Shown here one piece after another: positions 1 through 5,579 of a DNA stretch of 34,818 bases (position 1 is its first letter; the number at the start of each line of letters is the position of its first letter). Both the position numbers and the translations under genes were made by a program. The notes under the pieces were generated by a model. That model did no database searches. It saw nothing but the letters and a program-made list of their open reading frames with translations, and was not told the DNA's origin. This DNA is from a candidate division WWE3 bacterium (lineage in GTDB: Bacteria; Patescibacteriota; WWE3; JAUXAW01): contig JAUXAW010000007.1 in the NCBI GenBank assembly GCA_030619715.1, forward strand, positions 1 to 34,818. The letters run 5' to 3'.

Positions 1-506
1 GTCAGAGTTCGCTCGGGGGTTAAGAGTGCGTTCTTGATCAACTGTTGAGTTAGAGTAGAACCGCCGGCCAGGCCTCGACCGGTAATAATAAACTTAATCG
101 AACGAATATAGCCAGTAATATCGAATCCCCGATGATGATAAAAATTTTGGTCCTCGATGGCAATCGTTGCCTGACGCAGATAGAGGGGAACGTCGTCGAG
201 CTTGACCAAAGCCCGATTTTTTTCGCCGTGGACATCGTAGAGAAGCTCTCCGTTGCGGTCGTAAATTTTGGTTGAAAGTTCAACATCGCGAGCGATGAGG
301 GAGGTGGGGGAGGGGAGTCGGCGAGAATAATAAGCAACGGTAATGGTACCAAAAAACAAACCGCTGACGAGGAAGAAAAGAACAACGGCAGCGGCGACCG
401 TCGCCCAAAAGATGGGCTTGCGGTAGGTTGACATATATTTTACCTGCCGCTTGTGCTTTCTGATTGGATGATAACGGTTGGGCTTTAAGGTTCTTCCTTT
501 TCTCAT
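1..506 (-). CDS. Class A penicillin-binding protein (PBP1A-type), N-terminal part
   Basis: This is the first 168 residues of a bifunctional peptidoglycan glycosyltransferase/transpeptidase; the rest lies left of the window. A basic cytoplasmic tail (about residues 1-33) is followed by one membrane anchor (about 35-55). The glycosyltransferase family 51 domain then begins, with motif 1 EDQNFYHHRG (118-127, containing the catalytic Glu) and motif 2 GGSTLTQQL (148-156). The ORF track missed it because the frame runs off the window. I chose the ATG at 506 rather than the in-frame ATG at 434 because an extended -10 box lies just upstream and the extra 24 residues form a plausible basic tail. The alternative start still retains the membrane anchor. 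It is divergent from the small membrane peptide gene at 548. The family call is firm; the start is less certain. Confidence 0.87.
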   Translation of the reverse strand, partial: MRKGRTLKPNRYHPIRKHKRQVKYMSTYRKPIFWATVAAAVVLFFLVSGLFFGTITVAYYSRRLPSPTSLIARDVELSTKIYDRNGELLYDVHGEKNRALVKLDDVPLYLRQATIAIEDQNFYHHRGFDITGYIRSIKFIITGRGLAGGSTLTQQLIKNALLTPERTL

Positions 507-515
507 CTCCTGATT

Positions 516-538
516 ATTTTATCACAAAATGGTAAAAT
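516..538. promoter_or_regulatory. Back-to-back extended -10 promoters for the PBP gene and the 33-aa peptide/recG operon
   Basis: On the minus strand TGATAAAAT (TAAAAT at 516-521) ends 9 nt before the PBP ATG. On the plus strand TGGTAAAAT (TAAAAT at 533-538) ends 9 nt before the ATG at 548. Neither has a good -35 box, but both match the TGn-extended -10 pattern seen throughout the window. Predicted transcription starts lie about 3 nt from the start codons, so both mRNAs would be nearly leaderless. This is inferred from sequence only. Confidence 0.55.
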
Positions 539-547
539 GGGAATGAG

Positions 548-649
548 ATGAGATTCTTTCGGAAGCATAAAAAGGTTTGGACAATAATAATGGTAGTGGC
601 GTCGTTGGGTTTGGTTATCGGTTCGCTGCTGCCATTAATACTAAGGTAA
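548..649 (+). CDS. Small membrane peptide (33 aa), function unknown
   Basis: This short ORF is below the length cut of the ORF track. It reads MRFFRKHKKVWTI at the N-terminus, followed by one hydrophobic helix (about residues 12-31), and stops at TAA 9 nt before recG. The arrangement of a basic head (RKHKK) and a single membrane helix predicts an inner-membrane peptide with its N-terminus inside. It sits directly behind an extended -10 box and fills the only gap between the PBP promoter and recG, so it is probably the first gene of the recG operon. I do not recognise a named family. It could be a spurious ORF, but its perfect fit to promoter and topology argues for a real gene. Confidence 0.55.
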   Translation: MRFFRKHKKVWTIIMVVASLGLVIGSLLPLILR

Positions 650-658
650 AACAAGCGC

Positions 659-2713
659 ATGCTTCTCTCCGATCCTATTACAACCATCCCACTAGTTGGA
701 AAATCCTACGCCAACCGTTTGAAGAAACTCGATATTGAGACTATTGAGGATCTTCTCCACCACTATCCCTTCCGCTACGAAGACTTTTCTGTGAAGAAGA
801 AGCTCAACGAGCTGATTGCCGGCGAAACAGTAACGGTGACCGCCACCGTCTTGGAAATCAAAAACATCTACACCCGCGGGGGCAAGCGACTAACTTTCGC
901 CACCGTTGCCGATGAAACTGGTCAACTTGAGGTTGTCTGGTTCAACCAACCGTATATAACAAATACTGTCAAGAAGAACGATTCAATTAATCTTTCTGGG
1001 CGCTTAGGCGAGTTTAGCAAGAAACCAACGTTCGTTAGCCCGGAATATGAAAAATTGGGGGCGTCTTCCACCATCCATACCGGCAGGTTGGTACCAGTTT
1101 ACCCCGAAACCCGCGGCGTGACCTCCAAATGGCTCCGCTCCCGCATCAACGCAGCCATTCAGCCATTTAACCATTTAGCCATTGACGAAATTGAATTCCT
1201 ACCTAACGAAATCCGAGAGCAACAGGATTTGATTGACCTTAAATCCGCCACCAACCAGATCCATTTCCCCGAAGACATGGATCAAGTTGAGGAGGCACGA
1301 AAACGGCTCGGTTTTGACGAGTTTTTCCTGATGCAGCTTCAGGCGCTCAAGCGTCGTCAAGAATGGCAGAAACGCCCGCTTGCGCGGAAGTTCAAAGTTC
1401 AAAGTTCAAAATTCAAAATTGACGCATTCGTAAATTCACTACCCTTTGAGTTGACTGACGCCCAGAAGAGAGCGGTTGATGAGATCCTAAAGGATTTAGA
1501 AAAAGACGTTCCGATGAATAGGTTATTGGAAGGCGACGTCGGAAGTGGGAAGACCGTCGTTGCCGCCGTTGCCATTTACGCCGCTCACCTGAACGGGTTG
1601 CAGTCGGCAATAATGGCGCCGACCGAAATTTTGGCCGAACAGCATTTTCGTACTATCTCCGAGTTACTCAAACCACTCGGAGTTAGTGTGGCTTTAAGGA
1701 CCGGAGCAAGAAAATCCTCAATCCTCAATCCTCAATTCTCAATTCTTATTGGCACTCACGCCCTTCTCTTCGATTCCGTCGAATTCAAAAACCTCGGTCT
1801 CGTCATCATCGACGAGCAACATCGGTTTGGAGTAGAGCAGAGAGCAAAACTTCTCAAGAAAACTGGGGACGATACCGTCCCACACCTTTTAACCATGACT
1901 GCAACCCCAATCCCAAGAAGTCTGGCCCTAACCGCTTACGGTGATCTTGACATTTCCGTCCTTGACGAAATGCCGCCGGGACGAAAAGAAGTCATTACCT
2001 GGGTCGTTCCCAATCACAAACGCCAGGCGGCGTATAATTGGATTAGGGAACAGATAAAGGACGACGCTCAAGCCTTCGTCATCTGTCCTCTGATTGAAGA
2101 GTCTGAAGCGGAAACGATGCAAACGGTCAAAGCGGCAACGGTGGAATTTGAAAGACTGTCCAAAAAAGTTTTTCCCGACCTGAAGTTGGCCCTTTTGCAC
2201 GGCCGGATAAAATCAAGAGAGAAAAATGAAATCTTAGCCGATTTCAAAAACGGTAAGTATGATATTCTGGTTTCGACCCAAGTGGTTGAGGTGGGAATTG
2301 ATGTCCCGACGGCAACCTTAATGATTATCGAGGGCGGCGACCGCTTTGGACTCGCGTCTTTGCACCAACTGCGGGGCCGGGTCGGCCGTTCAACTCGTCA
2401 GTCCTACTGTCTTCTTTTCACTGAGTCAAGAAGCCGAAAAGCTCACAACCGTCTCAAAGCAATGGAAGAACTCAACGACGGCTTCAAGCTGGCCGAGATC
2501 GACTTAAAAATGAGGGGACCGGGGGAGATTTACGGCGTCAAACAACACGGGTTGATGCGTCTTAAGATCGCCTCGCTTTCCGATGTCAAACTAATCGAGA
2601 CAACAAGAAACGAAGCGAAGGGGTTGTTGGAGGAGGATCCGAACTTAAAGCATCATCTAGCTTTGAAAGAAAAACTAACAAGAATGTCAGGGGAGTTGGT
2701 AGAACCAAATTAA
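659..2713 (+). CDS. recG: ATP-dependent DNA helicase RecG
   Basis: RecG regresses stalled replication forks and branch-migrates Holliday junctions. The 684-residue length fits the family. The N-terminal half holds the OB-fold wedge domain (about residues 50-150, with [12 protein letters not shown]). The helicase part carries Walker A GDVGSGKT (about 291), the DEQH box (about 384), [11 protein letters not shown] (about 414), and the C-terminal helicase motifs [12 protein letters not shown] and QLRGRVGR. Three low-complexity stretches are encoded by short tandem repeats: nt 1153-1185, 1388-1420 ([11 protein letters not shown]) and 1713-1747 ([11 protein letters not shown]). They lie in linker or loop positions and keep the frame. 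The stop codon overlaps the rsmD start (TAATG), indicating translational coupling. Confidence 0.97.
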   Translation: MLLSDPITTIPLVGKSYANRLKKLDIETIEDLLHHYPFRYEDFSVKKKLNELIAGETVTVTATVLEIKNIYTRGGKRLTFATVADETGQLEVVWFNQPYITNTVKKNDSINLSGRLGEFSKKPTFVSPEYEKLGASSTIHTGRLVPVYPETRGVTSKWLRSRINAAIQPFNHLAIDEIEFLPNEIREQQDLIDLKSATNQIHFPEDMDQVEEARKRLGFDEFFLMQLQALKRRQEWQKRPLARKFKVQSSKFKIDAFVNSLPFELTDAQKRAVDEILKDLEKDVPMNRLLEGDVGSGKTVVAAVAIYAAHLNGLQSAIMAPTEILAEQHFRTISELLKPLGVSVALRTGARKSSILNPQFSILIGTHALLFDSVEFKNLGLVIIDEQHRFGVEQRAKLLKKTGDDTVPHLLTMTATPIPRSLALTAYGDLDISVLDEMPPGRKEVITWVVPNHKRQAAYNWIREQIKDDAQAFVICPLIEESEAETMQTVKAATVEFERLSKKVFPDLKLALLHGRIKSREKNEILADFKNGKYDILVSTQVVEVGIDVPTATLMIIEGGDRFGLASLHQLRGRVGRSTRQSYCLLFTESRSRKAHNRLKAMEELNDGFKLAEIDLKMRGPGEIYGVKQHGLMRLKIASLSDVKLIETTRNEAKGLLEEDPNLKHHLALKEKLTRMSGELVEPN

Positions 2714-3264
2714 TGAGAATAACCTCAGGATTAGTAAAAGGTTACAAATTAAAAATCCCTCCCGGTGATCGAGTCAAGCCTGCACAGTCTATTGTCCGCC
2801 AGGCCATCTTTAACATCATTGGAGAGTTCGTTAAAGAAGCAAGAGTTCTTGACCTCTTCGCCGGCAGTGGGTCATTGGGAATTGAAGCTCTAAGTAGAGG
2901 GGCCGCCTGGTGCGATTTCGTGGACAAAGATAAAAAATGCGCCGAAGTGATCAAAGAGAATCTCGTCAACACTCGCTTCGAAGACAAGGCCAAAGTTTAC
3001 ACCATGAAAGCCAAAACCTTTATACAGAGGCCTGACAAGGGCGAAGCCCTTGATAAGGTTGATTTTATCTTCCTTTCGCCGCCGTATGCCCAAGGAGTAG
3101 ATTTGGAACTGCTCAAAAAATTAGCCAAAATCTCAAAGAGTAGGGGACTAGTCATCTTCGAGCACGCCAAAGAAACCGAGGTTCCCGCCGAAATCGACAG
3201 CCTAAAACTCCTCGACCAGCGGACGTATGGTGCTGCGACGGTATCTTTCTTGCAAAAAGGTTGA
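2713..3264 (+). CDS. rsmD: 16S rRNA (guanine966-N2)-methyltransferase RsmD
   Basis: This 183-residue Rossmann-fold methyltransferase modifies the N2 of G966 in 16S rRNA during 30S assembly. The N-terminus ([18 protein letters not shown]) is typical of RsmD. The SAM-binding motif LDLFAGSGSLGIEALSRGA is at residues 46-64, with the acidic ribose-binding residue in the following strand (DFVDKD). The catalytic motif, usually DPPY or NPPY, reads SPPY (122-125), an unusual substitution at its first position. Start and stop are clear: ATG overlaps the recG stop, and the TGA forms the left edge of palindromic element A. The family assignment is strong; whether the S variant is fully active is not known. 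Confidence 0.93.
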   Translation: MRITSGLVKGYKLKIPPGDRVKPAQSIVRQAIFNIIGEFVKEARVLDLFAGSGSLGIEALSRGAAWCDFVDKDKKCAEVIKENLVNTRFEDKAKVYTMKAKTFIQRPDKGEALDKVDFIFLSPPYAQGVDLELLKKLAKISKSRGLVIFEHAKETEVPAEIDSLKLLDQRTYGAATVSFLQKG

Positions 3265-3373
3265 AAGTTTTCAAATGTTTATAAAGTTTTAACAAAATCG
3301 CCCTTTTGACTCACGATCGTGAGTTAAACGGCACTTTTTCGCGAAAGTTCTGAATGTTTTGAAACTTTTGAGG
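3263..3373 (+). repeat. Palindromic element, copy A (CACGATCG family), terminator-like
   Basis: Core palindrome ACTCACGATCGTGAGT (3309-3324) sits in a longer stem (GCC..TTT..core..AAA..GGC), followed by ACTTTTT. AT-rich outer arms built from AAAGTTTTCAAA-type sequence are partly complementary to each other. Copies B (24034-24146) and C (31314-31424) share core and architecture but have different, mutually complementary stems. It follows the rsmD stop directly, so it may terminate the recG-rsmD mRNA. Confidence 0.7.
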
Positions 3374-3388
3374 AAGGACCATCTCCAC

Positions 3389-3417
3389 TTGACAAACGGC
3401 CTCTAATGTGGTATACT
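3389..3417 (+). promoter_or_regulatory. Promoter of accessory unit 1
   Basis: Perfect -35 TTGACA (3389-3394), 17-nt spacer, then TATACT (3412-3417) with a TGG extension. The start site should be near 3424. The 30 nt starting at CTTGACAAACGGCC are repeated with one mismatch at 4093-4122, showing that unit 1 and unit 2 promoters are duplicates. Confidence 0.85.
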
Positions 3418-3426
3418 GCCACTATC

Positions 3427-3484
3427 AAGAGCTCTTCGGCTCTTTGAAAGCTTTCCGCCGGTCTTCCGCTGGAAAGCATTTTTT
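3427..3484 (+). terminator. Leader hairpin plus intrinsic terminator/attenuator upstream of unit 1 ORF
   Basis: The leader begins with the hairpin AAGAGC-TCTTCG-GCTCTT (3427-3444). A second stem follows, GCTTTCC (3450-3456) with GGAAAGC (3471-3477), with an inner CGG/CCG pair, and then ATTTTTT (3478-3484). This is a textbook intrinsic terminator located before the ORF. Most transcripts from the 3389 promoter may therefore end as an RNA of about 60 nt, either a small RNA or an attenuated leader. Confidence 0.65.
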
Positions 3485-3486
3485 CC

Positions 3487-3843
3487 ATGGCTATTATTCA
3501 AAACCAAAATTCAAAAGCGCAGAGAAAAAAGGAGGATCAGCGATGCGAGGGAGGTTTTTCAAGGGGAAATTCTTCAACAAGATCGCCGGGGGAACGGGTA
3601 ACGGGTGCGGATCTCGAGCACCTTCCCGAAAACAGCTCTATCTATTTCCAAGTGCAAGACTGCGCAGCAGTCTGCCAGCCACACCTCGTAGAGGTCATCG
3701 TCAAGAGTGTGGTGAGAATAGACGGGGTTCCGGAGGGGCTTCGGATCGAAGGGATTATTGATAGAATGGGCCCCACCACCAAGGTGGTGATGGTGTATTG
3801 CTCAGTAACCCAGTCCGGGTGGATAACCTGGGATCAACAGTAG
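3487..3843 (+). CDS. Unknown small protein of accessory unit 1, probably frameshifted near its start
   Basis: I do not recognise a family. The convincing part is residues about 36-118 of this frame (GERVTGADLEHLPENSS... to WITWDQQ), which has alternating hydrophobic strands and looks like a small beta-rich domain with two Cys near its middle. The ATG at 3487 directly abuts the attenuator T-run and lacks a ribosome site. The strong Shine-Dalgarno instead serves ATG 3543 in another frame, giving MRGRFFKGKFFNKIAG. Removing one G from the GGGGG run at 3588-3592 joins that start smoothly to the beta-rich part (...NKIAGERVTGADL). So either the gene carries a frameshift or sequencing error, or it uses +1 frameshifting. 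It ends 7 nt before the 50-bp hairpin repeat. Confidence 0.45.
   Translation: MAIIQNQNSKAQRKKEDQRCEGGFSRGNSSTRSPGERVTGADLEHLPENSSIYFQVQDCAAVCQPHLVEVIVKSVVRIDGVPEGLRIEGIIDRMGPTTKVVMVYCSVTQSGWITWDQQ
3529..3545 (+). promoter_or_regulatory. Strong Shine-Dalgarno pointing to ATG 3543
   Basis: AAGGAGG (3529-3535) is followed after 7 nt by ATG at 3543. This ATG is in the frame of the 3408-3761 ORF, not in the frame of the more protein-like 3487-3843 ORF, which has no start codon at this spacing. The conflict is the main evidence for a frameshift in this gene. Confidence 0.6.
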
Positions 3844-3850
3844 TCCCGAT

Positions 3851-3900
3851 GCCCTGGTGACAGCGCGCAAGCAACATCAAGCGCACTCGTCATCAGGGCG
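3851..3900 (+). terminator. 50-bp hairpin repeat, copy 1 (unit 1 terminator)
   Basis: GCCCTGgTGAC pairs with GTCAtCAGGGC, with an inner GCGC/GCGC stem and a loop of about 14 nt, followed by TTCTTCTTTA. The 50 nt are identical to 4793-4842, which ends unit 2. The perfect identity between two copies about 900 bp apart implies recent duplication or conversion. Confidence 0.75.
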
Positions 3901-3941
3901 TTCTTCTTTACCAAAAATTCCCACAGGTGCGGGATAAAATG

Positions 3942-3997
3942 GTAACAGGTAAACCTGTCACTACGATTTGAGATGTAGTGACACACTTGTGTGTTAC
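3942..3997. repeat. Pair of inverted REP-like hairpins (GTAACA...TGTCACTAC family)
   Basis: The plus-oriented unit at 3942-3964 has stem ACAGGT-AA-ACCTGT. The minus-oriented unit at 3975-3997 has stem ACACAC-AA-GTGTGT when read on its own strand. Both are flanked by GTA and CACTAC and face each other across a 10-nt spacer, the classic BIME arrangement. Other copies lie at 24170-24192 (stem ACACGC/GCGTGT) and, decayed, at 32620-32643. Confidence 0.7.
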
Positions 3998-4008
3998 CCC
4001 CAACCGAA

Positions 4009-4081
4009 AAGTGATGTTATTTCCGAACGGCCGTAAGCGAATTACATCACTTCCATAAATAGTACAGCGGTACGTACCGCT
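4009..4081. repeat. Two further hairpins between accessory units
   Basis: AAGTGATGT (4009-4017) is complementary to ACATCACTT (4044-4052), enclosing a short GC-rich loop. AGCGGTACGTACCGCT (4066-4081) is a perfect 16-bp palindrome ending 12 nt before the unit 2 -35 box. The palindrome could be an operator or part of a repeat; nothing in the sequence decides this. Together with the REP pair they fill the otherwise gene-free 3901-4093 stretch. Confidence 0.5.
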
Positions 4082-4093
4082 AAACTCTTACAC

Positions 4094-4122
4094 TTGACAA
4101 ACGGCCCCTAATGTGGTATACT
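4094..4122 (+). promoter_or_regulatory. Promoter P2 of accessory unit 2 (duplicate of the 3389 promoter)
   Basis: TTGACA (4094-4099), 17-nt spacer, TATACT (4117-4122), with the same TGG extension and almost the same spacer as the unit 1 promoter. The downstream sequence then diverges. Confidence 0.85.
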
Positions 4123-4161
4123 TAAAGGGTAGATGTAGTAGCGAACTTTAGTTCACCCAAT

Positions 4162-4190
4162 TTGACAAAGGGGCAAAAGTATGTTATAAT
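4162..4190 (+). promoter_or_regulatory. Second promoter P3 of accessory unit 2
   Basis: TTGACA (4162-4167), 17-nt spacer, TATAAT (4185-4190), extended by TGT. This is an essentially consensus sigma70-type promoter and should start transcripts near 4197, giving a leader of about 135 nt before the protease gene. Confidence 0.85.
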
Positions 4191-4196
4191 CAAGGT

Positions 4197-4300
4197 GTAA
4201 GACGATGGAGAGAGGCCCGAAGGGGCTTTTGGTAGAAGGACACGAGGTACTCGTTTCTTTCCATCAGGAGCCCATCGGCTCTTTGAAATCAAAAAAGCCA
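4197..4300 (+). ncRNA. Structured 5' leader RNA, candidate three-way junction plus hairpin
   Basis: GATGG (4204-4208) can pair with CCATC (4261-4265), closing a junction that contains GCCC-GAAG-GGGC followed by TTTT (4215-4230) and ACGAG-GTA-CTCGT (4242-4254). Just after it lies GAGCC-CATC-GGCTC followed by TTT (4268-4284), which matches the unit 1 leader hairpin in sequence (CGGCTCTTTGAAA). The element could be an attenuator, a cis-regulatory leader or a small RNA. I match it to no known riboswitch class. Confidence 0.45.
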
Positions 4301-4332
4301 TTAAGAGCATAAAATAGAAAGGGGTGGAAAAC

Positions 4333-4854
4333 GTGGACAAATACACAAGGTACGCACTATCCACGCACGAGGCCGGCCACTTCGTGATCTGCAAGTGGCT
4401 CGGTGACGAGCCATCACTAGTGATAATAGACACAGAAGAGGGATGGTTCAGAACGCGGCACGATATTCCGCGAGGAGAGAAAGACGCAAACCGCCGACAT
4501 CTAATCATAAGTGCTGCCGCTGGATTTGCGGCTAAGCAGGTCGTATTTGGCAGTTATGAGGAGGCGGAGAGCGCCGAAGACGTACAACACATTACGGCAT
4601 TAGGAGGAACAGTTCCCGACGCGGTTGCGTCAGTTGTGGAACTGCTCGTACCCCTCAAATATGTGGTAATGTCCGTCGCGGAAGCCATCGACGCCGCGGC
4701 AGATCAAGGTCGCAAGCAAATTAGCGCCGAGGAGCTCCAGATTCACTATGAACTCGGTCTGAATATTGCATGCCACGCGGCGATCAACCAACGCCCTGGT
4801 GACAGCGCGCAAGCAACATCAAGCGCACTCGTCATCAGGGCGGTTTCTTTTTGA
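4333..4854 (+). CDS. Stand-alone M41 (FtsH-peptidase)-like zinc metalloprotease domain protein
   Basis: The protein of 173 residues starts MDKYTRYALSTHEAGH; HEAGH (residues 12-16) is the zinc-binding signature used by FtsH-type M41 peptidases. A downstream stretch AAAGFAAKQVVFG...ESAEDVQHI resembles the helix pair that carries the third zinc ligand (Asp) in M41. There is no AAA+ ATPase and no membrane segment, so this is only the protease-like part. I chose GTG 4333 because AAAGGGGTGG lies 5 nt upstream; GTG 4324 (ORF-track start) overlaps that ribosome site. The last 20 or so codons run through the 50-bp terminator hairpin, and the TGA lies just beyond its T-rich tail, which suggests stop-codon loss. 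Catalytic activity is inferred from the motif only. Confidence 0.6.
   Translation: MDKYTRYALSTHEAGHFVICKWLGDEPSLVIIDTEEGWFRTRHDIPRGEKDANRRHLIISAAAGFAAKQVVFGSYEEAESAEDVQHITALGGTVPDAVASVVELLVPLKYVVMSVAEAIDAAADQGRKQISAEELQIHYELGLNIACHAAINQRPGDSAQATSSALVIRAVSF
4793..4851 (+). terminator. 50-bp hairpin repeat, copy 2, lying inside the protease ORF
   Basis: Identical to 3851-3900, followed by GTTTCTTTTT. Termination would be expected around 4849-4851, while the ORF stop TGA is at 4852-4854. It is both a terminator and the coding sequence for the C-terminal tail. Confidence 0.7.
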
Positions 4855-4864
4855 GAAACAGCTT

Positions 4865-4893
4865 TTGACTAAGCACAGCTTTTCTGGTTTAAT
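4865..4893 (+). promoter_or_regulatory. rpmF promoter
   Basis: TTGACT (4865-4870), 17-nt spacer, TTTAAT (4888-4893) with a TGG extension. The predicted start near 4900 leaves only about 4 nt before the rpmF ATG. Confidence 0.7.
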
Positions 4894-4903
4894 ATACAAC
4901 ATA

Positions 4904-5077
4904 ATGGGAGCAGTACCGAAAAGGAAACCGTCAAAAGGAAGAAAGAGGCGCCGACGGGCGCACGATGCCCTAAAAGCGCCGAGAACGGTGAAGTGTCCGC
5001 ATTGTGGAGCAGATAAATTGCCACATAGAGAATGTTCTGAGTGTAGTGGTTATAAAAAACCTAAAGCTAAAACATAA
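4904..5077 (+). CDS. rpmF: 50S ribosomal protein L32
   Basis: This 57-residue protein begins MGAVPKRKPSKGRKRRRRAH, the standard L32 N-terminus, and contains a four-cysteine zinc ribbon (CPHC...CSEC, residues 31-34 and 44-47). It binds 23S rRNA on the 50S subunit. The ORF track extends the frame upstream to 4766, but that extension is the terminator hairpin in another frame; ATG 4904 follows the promoter directly. The next gene is nusB. Synteny with nusB, acpP and rnc is a common core arrangement. Confidence 0.96.
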   Translation: MGAVPKRKPSKGRKRRRRAHDALKAPRTVKCPHCGADKLPHRECSECSGYKKPKAKT

Positions 5078-5084
5078 GGATTTG

Positions 5085-5136
5085 AGGTTTTAATTTTCAA
5101 TTTTCAAATCCCAATTTTCTTGGAGATTTCATCCTG
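5085..5136. repeat. Partial copy of the TTTTCAAATCCCAA repeat family
   Basis: TTTTCAATTTTCAAATCCC followed by a fragment of the GAGATTTCAT module seen in the fuller copies at 6777-6889, 7125-7283 and 33217-33330. It fills the rpmF-nusB gap. Confidence 0.5.
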
Positions 5137-5150
5137 GCACCTTAAATAAG

Positions 5151-5579
5151 ATGAAGACAAAATTGGATCCTCGACACGAAGCAAGAAGGGTAGCTCTAAG
5201 TGTGCTATTTGGTTGGTCGTTTCTTTCCAAAGATATTGACCAATTGACTGAGCTTGCCAAAGAGAGTTTGGGTGACAAGGAGTTCGACAAGAATTTGGCC
5301 GAGTCGCTAATTAGCGGTGTCGTCACAAACTTGGAGACAATCGACCAAATTATCAAGGCGACCGCCACCGAATGGCCACTCGAACAAATTGCCCGTGCCG
5401 ACCTTATCTGCCTGCGCATCGCCGTCTTTGAACTTTACATTGCCCAAAGTGTTCCCCACAAAGTGGCGATCGATGAGTGCATCGAGCTGGCCAAAGAGTT
5501 CGGCTCAGAGCAGTCGGGAAAATTTGTTAATGGGGTTTTGGGGACGATTGTGAAAACGCTGTTGCCGGAGAAAGCATGA
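5151..5579 (+). CDS. nusB: Transcription antitermination factor NusB
   Basis: This 142-residue all-helical protein matches NusB in length and pattern: RHEARRVALSVLFGW at the N-terminus, a variable helical centre, and a C-terminal half with LRIAVFELYIAQSVPHKVAIDECIELAKEFG and GKFVNGVLG, which are the best conserved NusB segments. It binds boxA RNA with NusE (S10) during rRNA antitermination. The TGA stop overlaps the acpP ATG (ATGA), indicating coupling. Confidence 0.92.
   Translation: MKTKLDPRHEARRVALSVLFGWSFLSKDIDQLTELAKESLGDKEFDKNLAESLISGVVTNLETIDQIIKATATEWPLEQIARADLICLRIAVFELYIAQSVPHKVAIDECIELAKEFGSEQSGKFVNGVLGTIVKTLLPEKA

Noticed and set aside
3944-3997. CRISPR-like repeats between the accessory units
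   Set aside because: Only two units, in inverted orientation and with different stems. This is a REP-type pair, not a repeat-spacer array.
4766-4903. N-terminal extension of L32
   Set aside because: This part is the terminator hairpin and promoter region. L32 starts at MGAVPKRK, ATG 4904.
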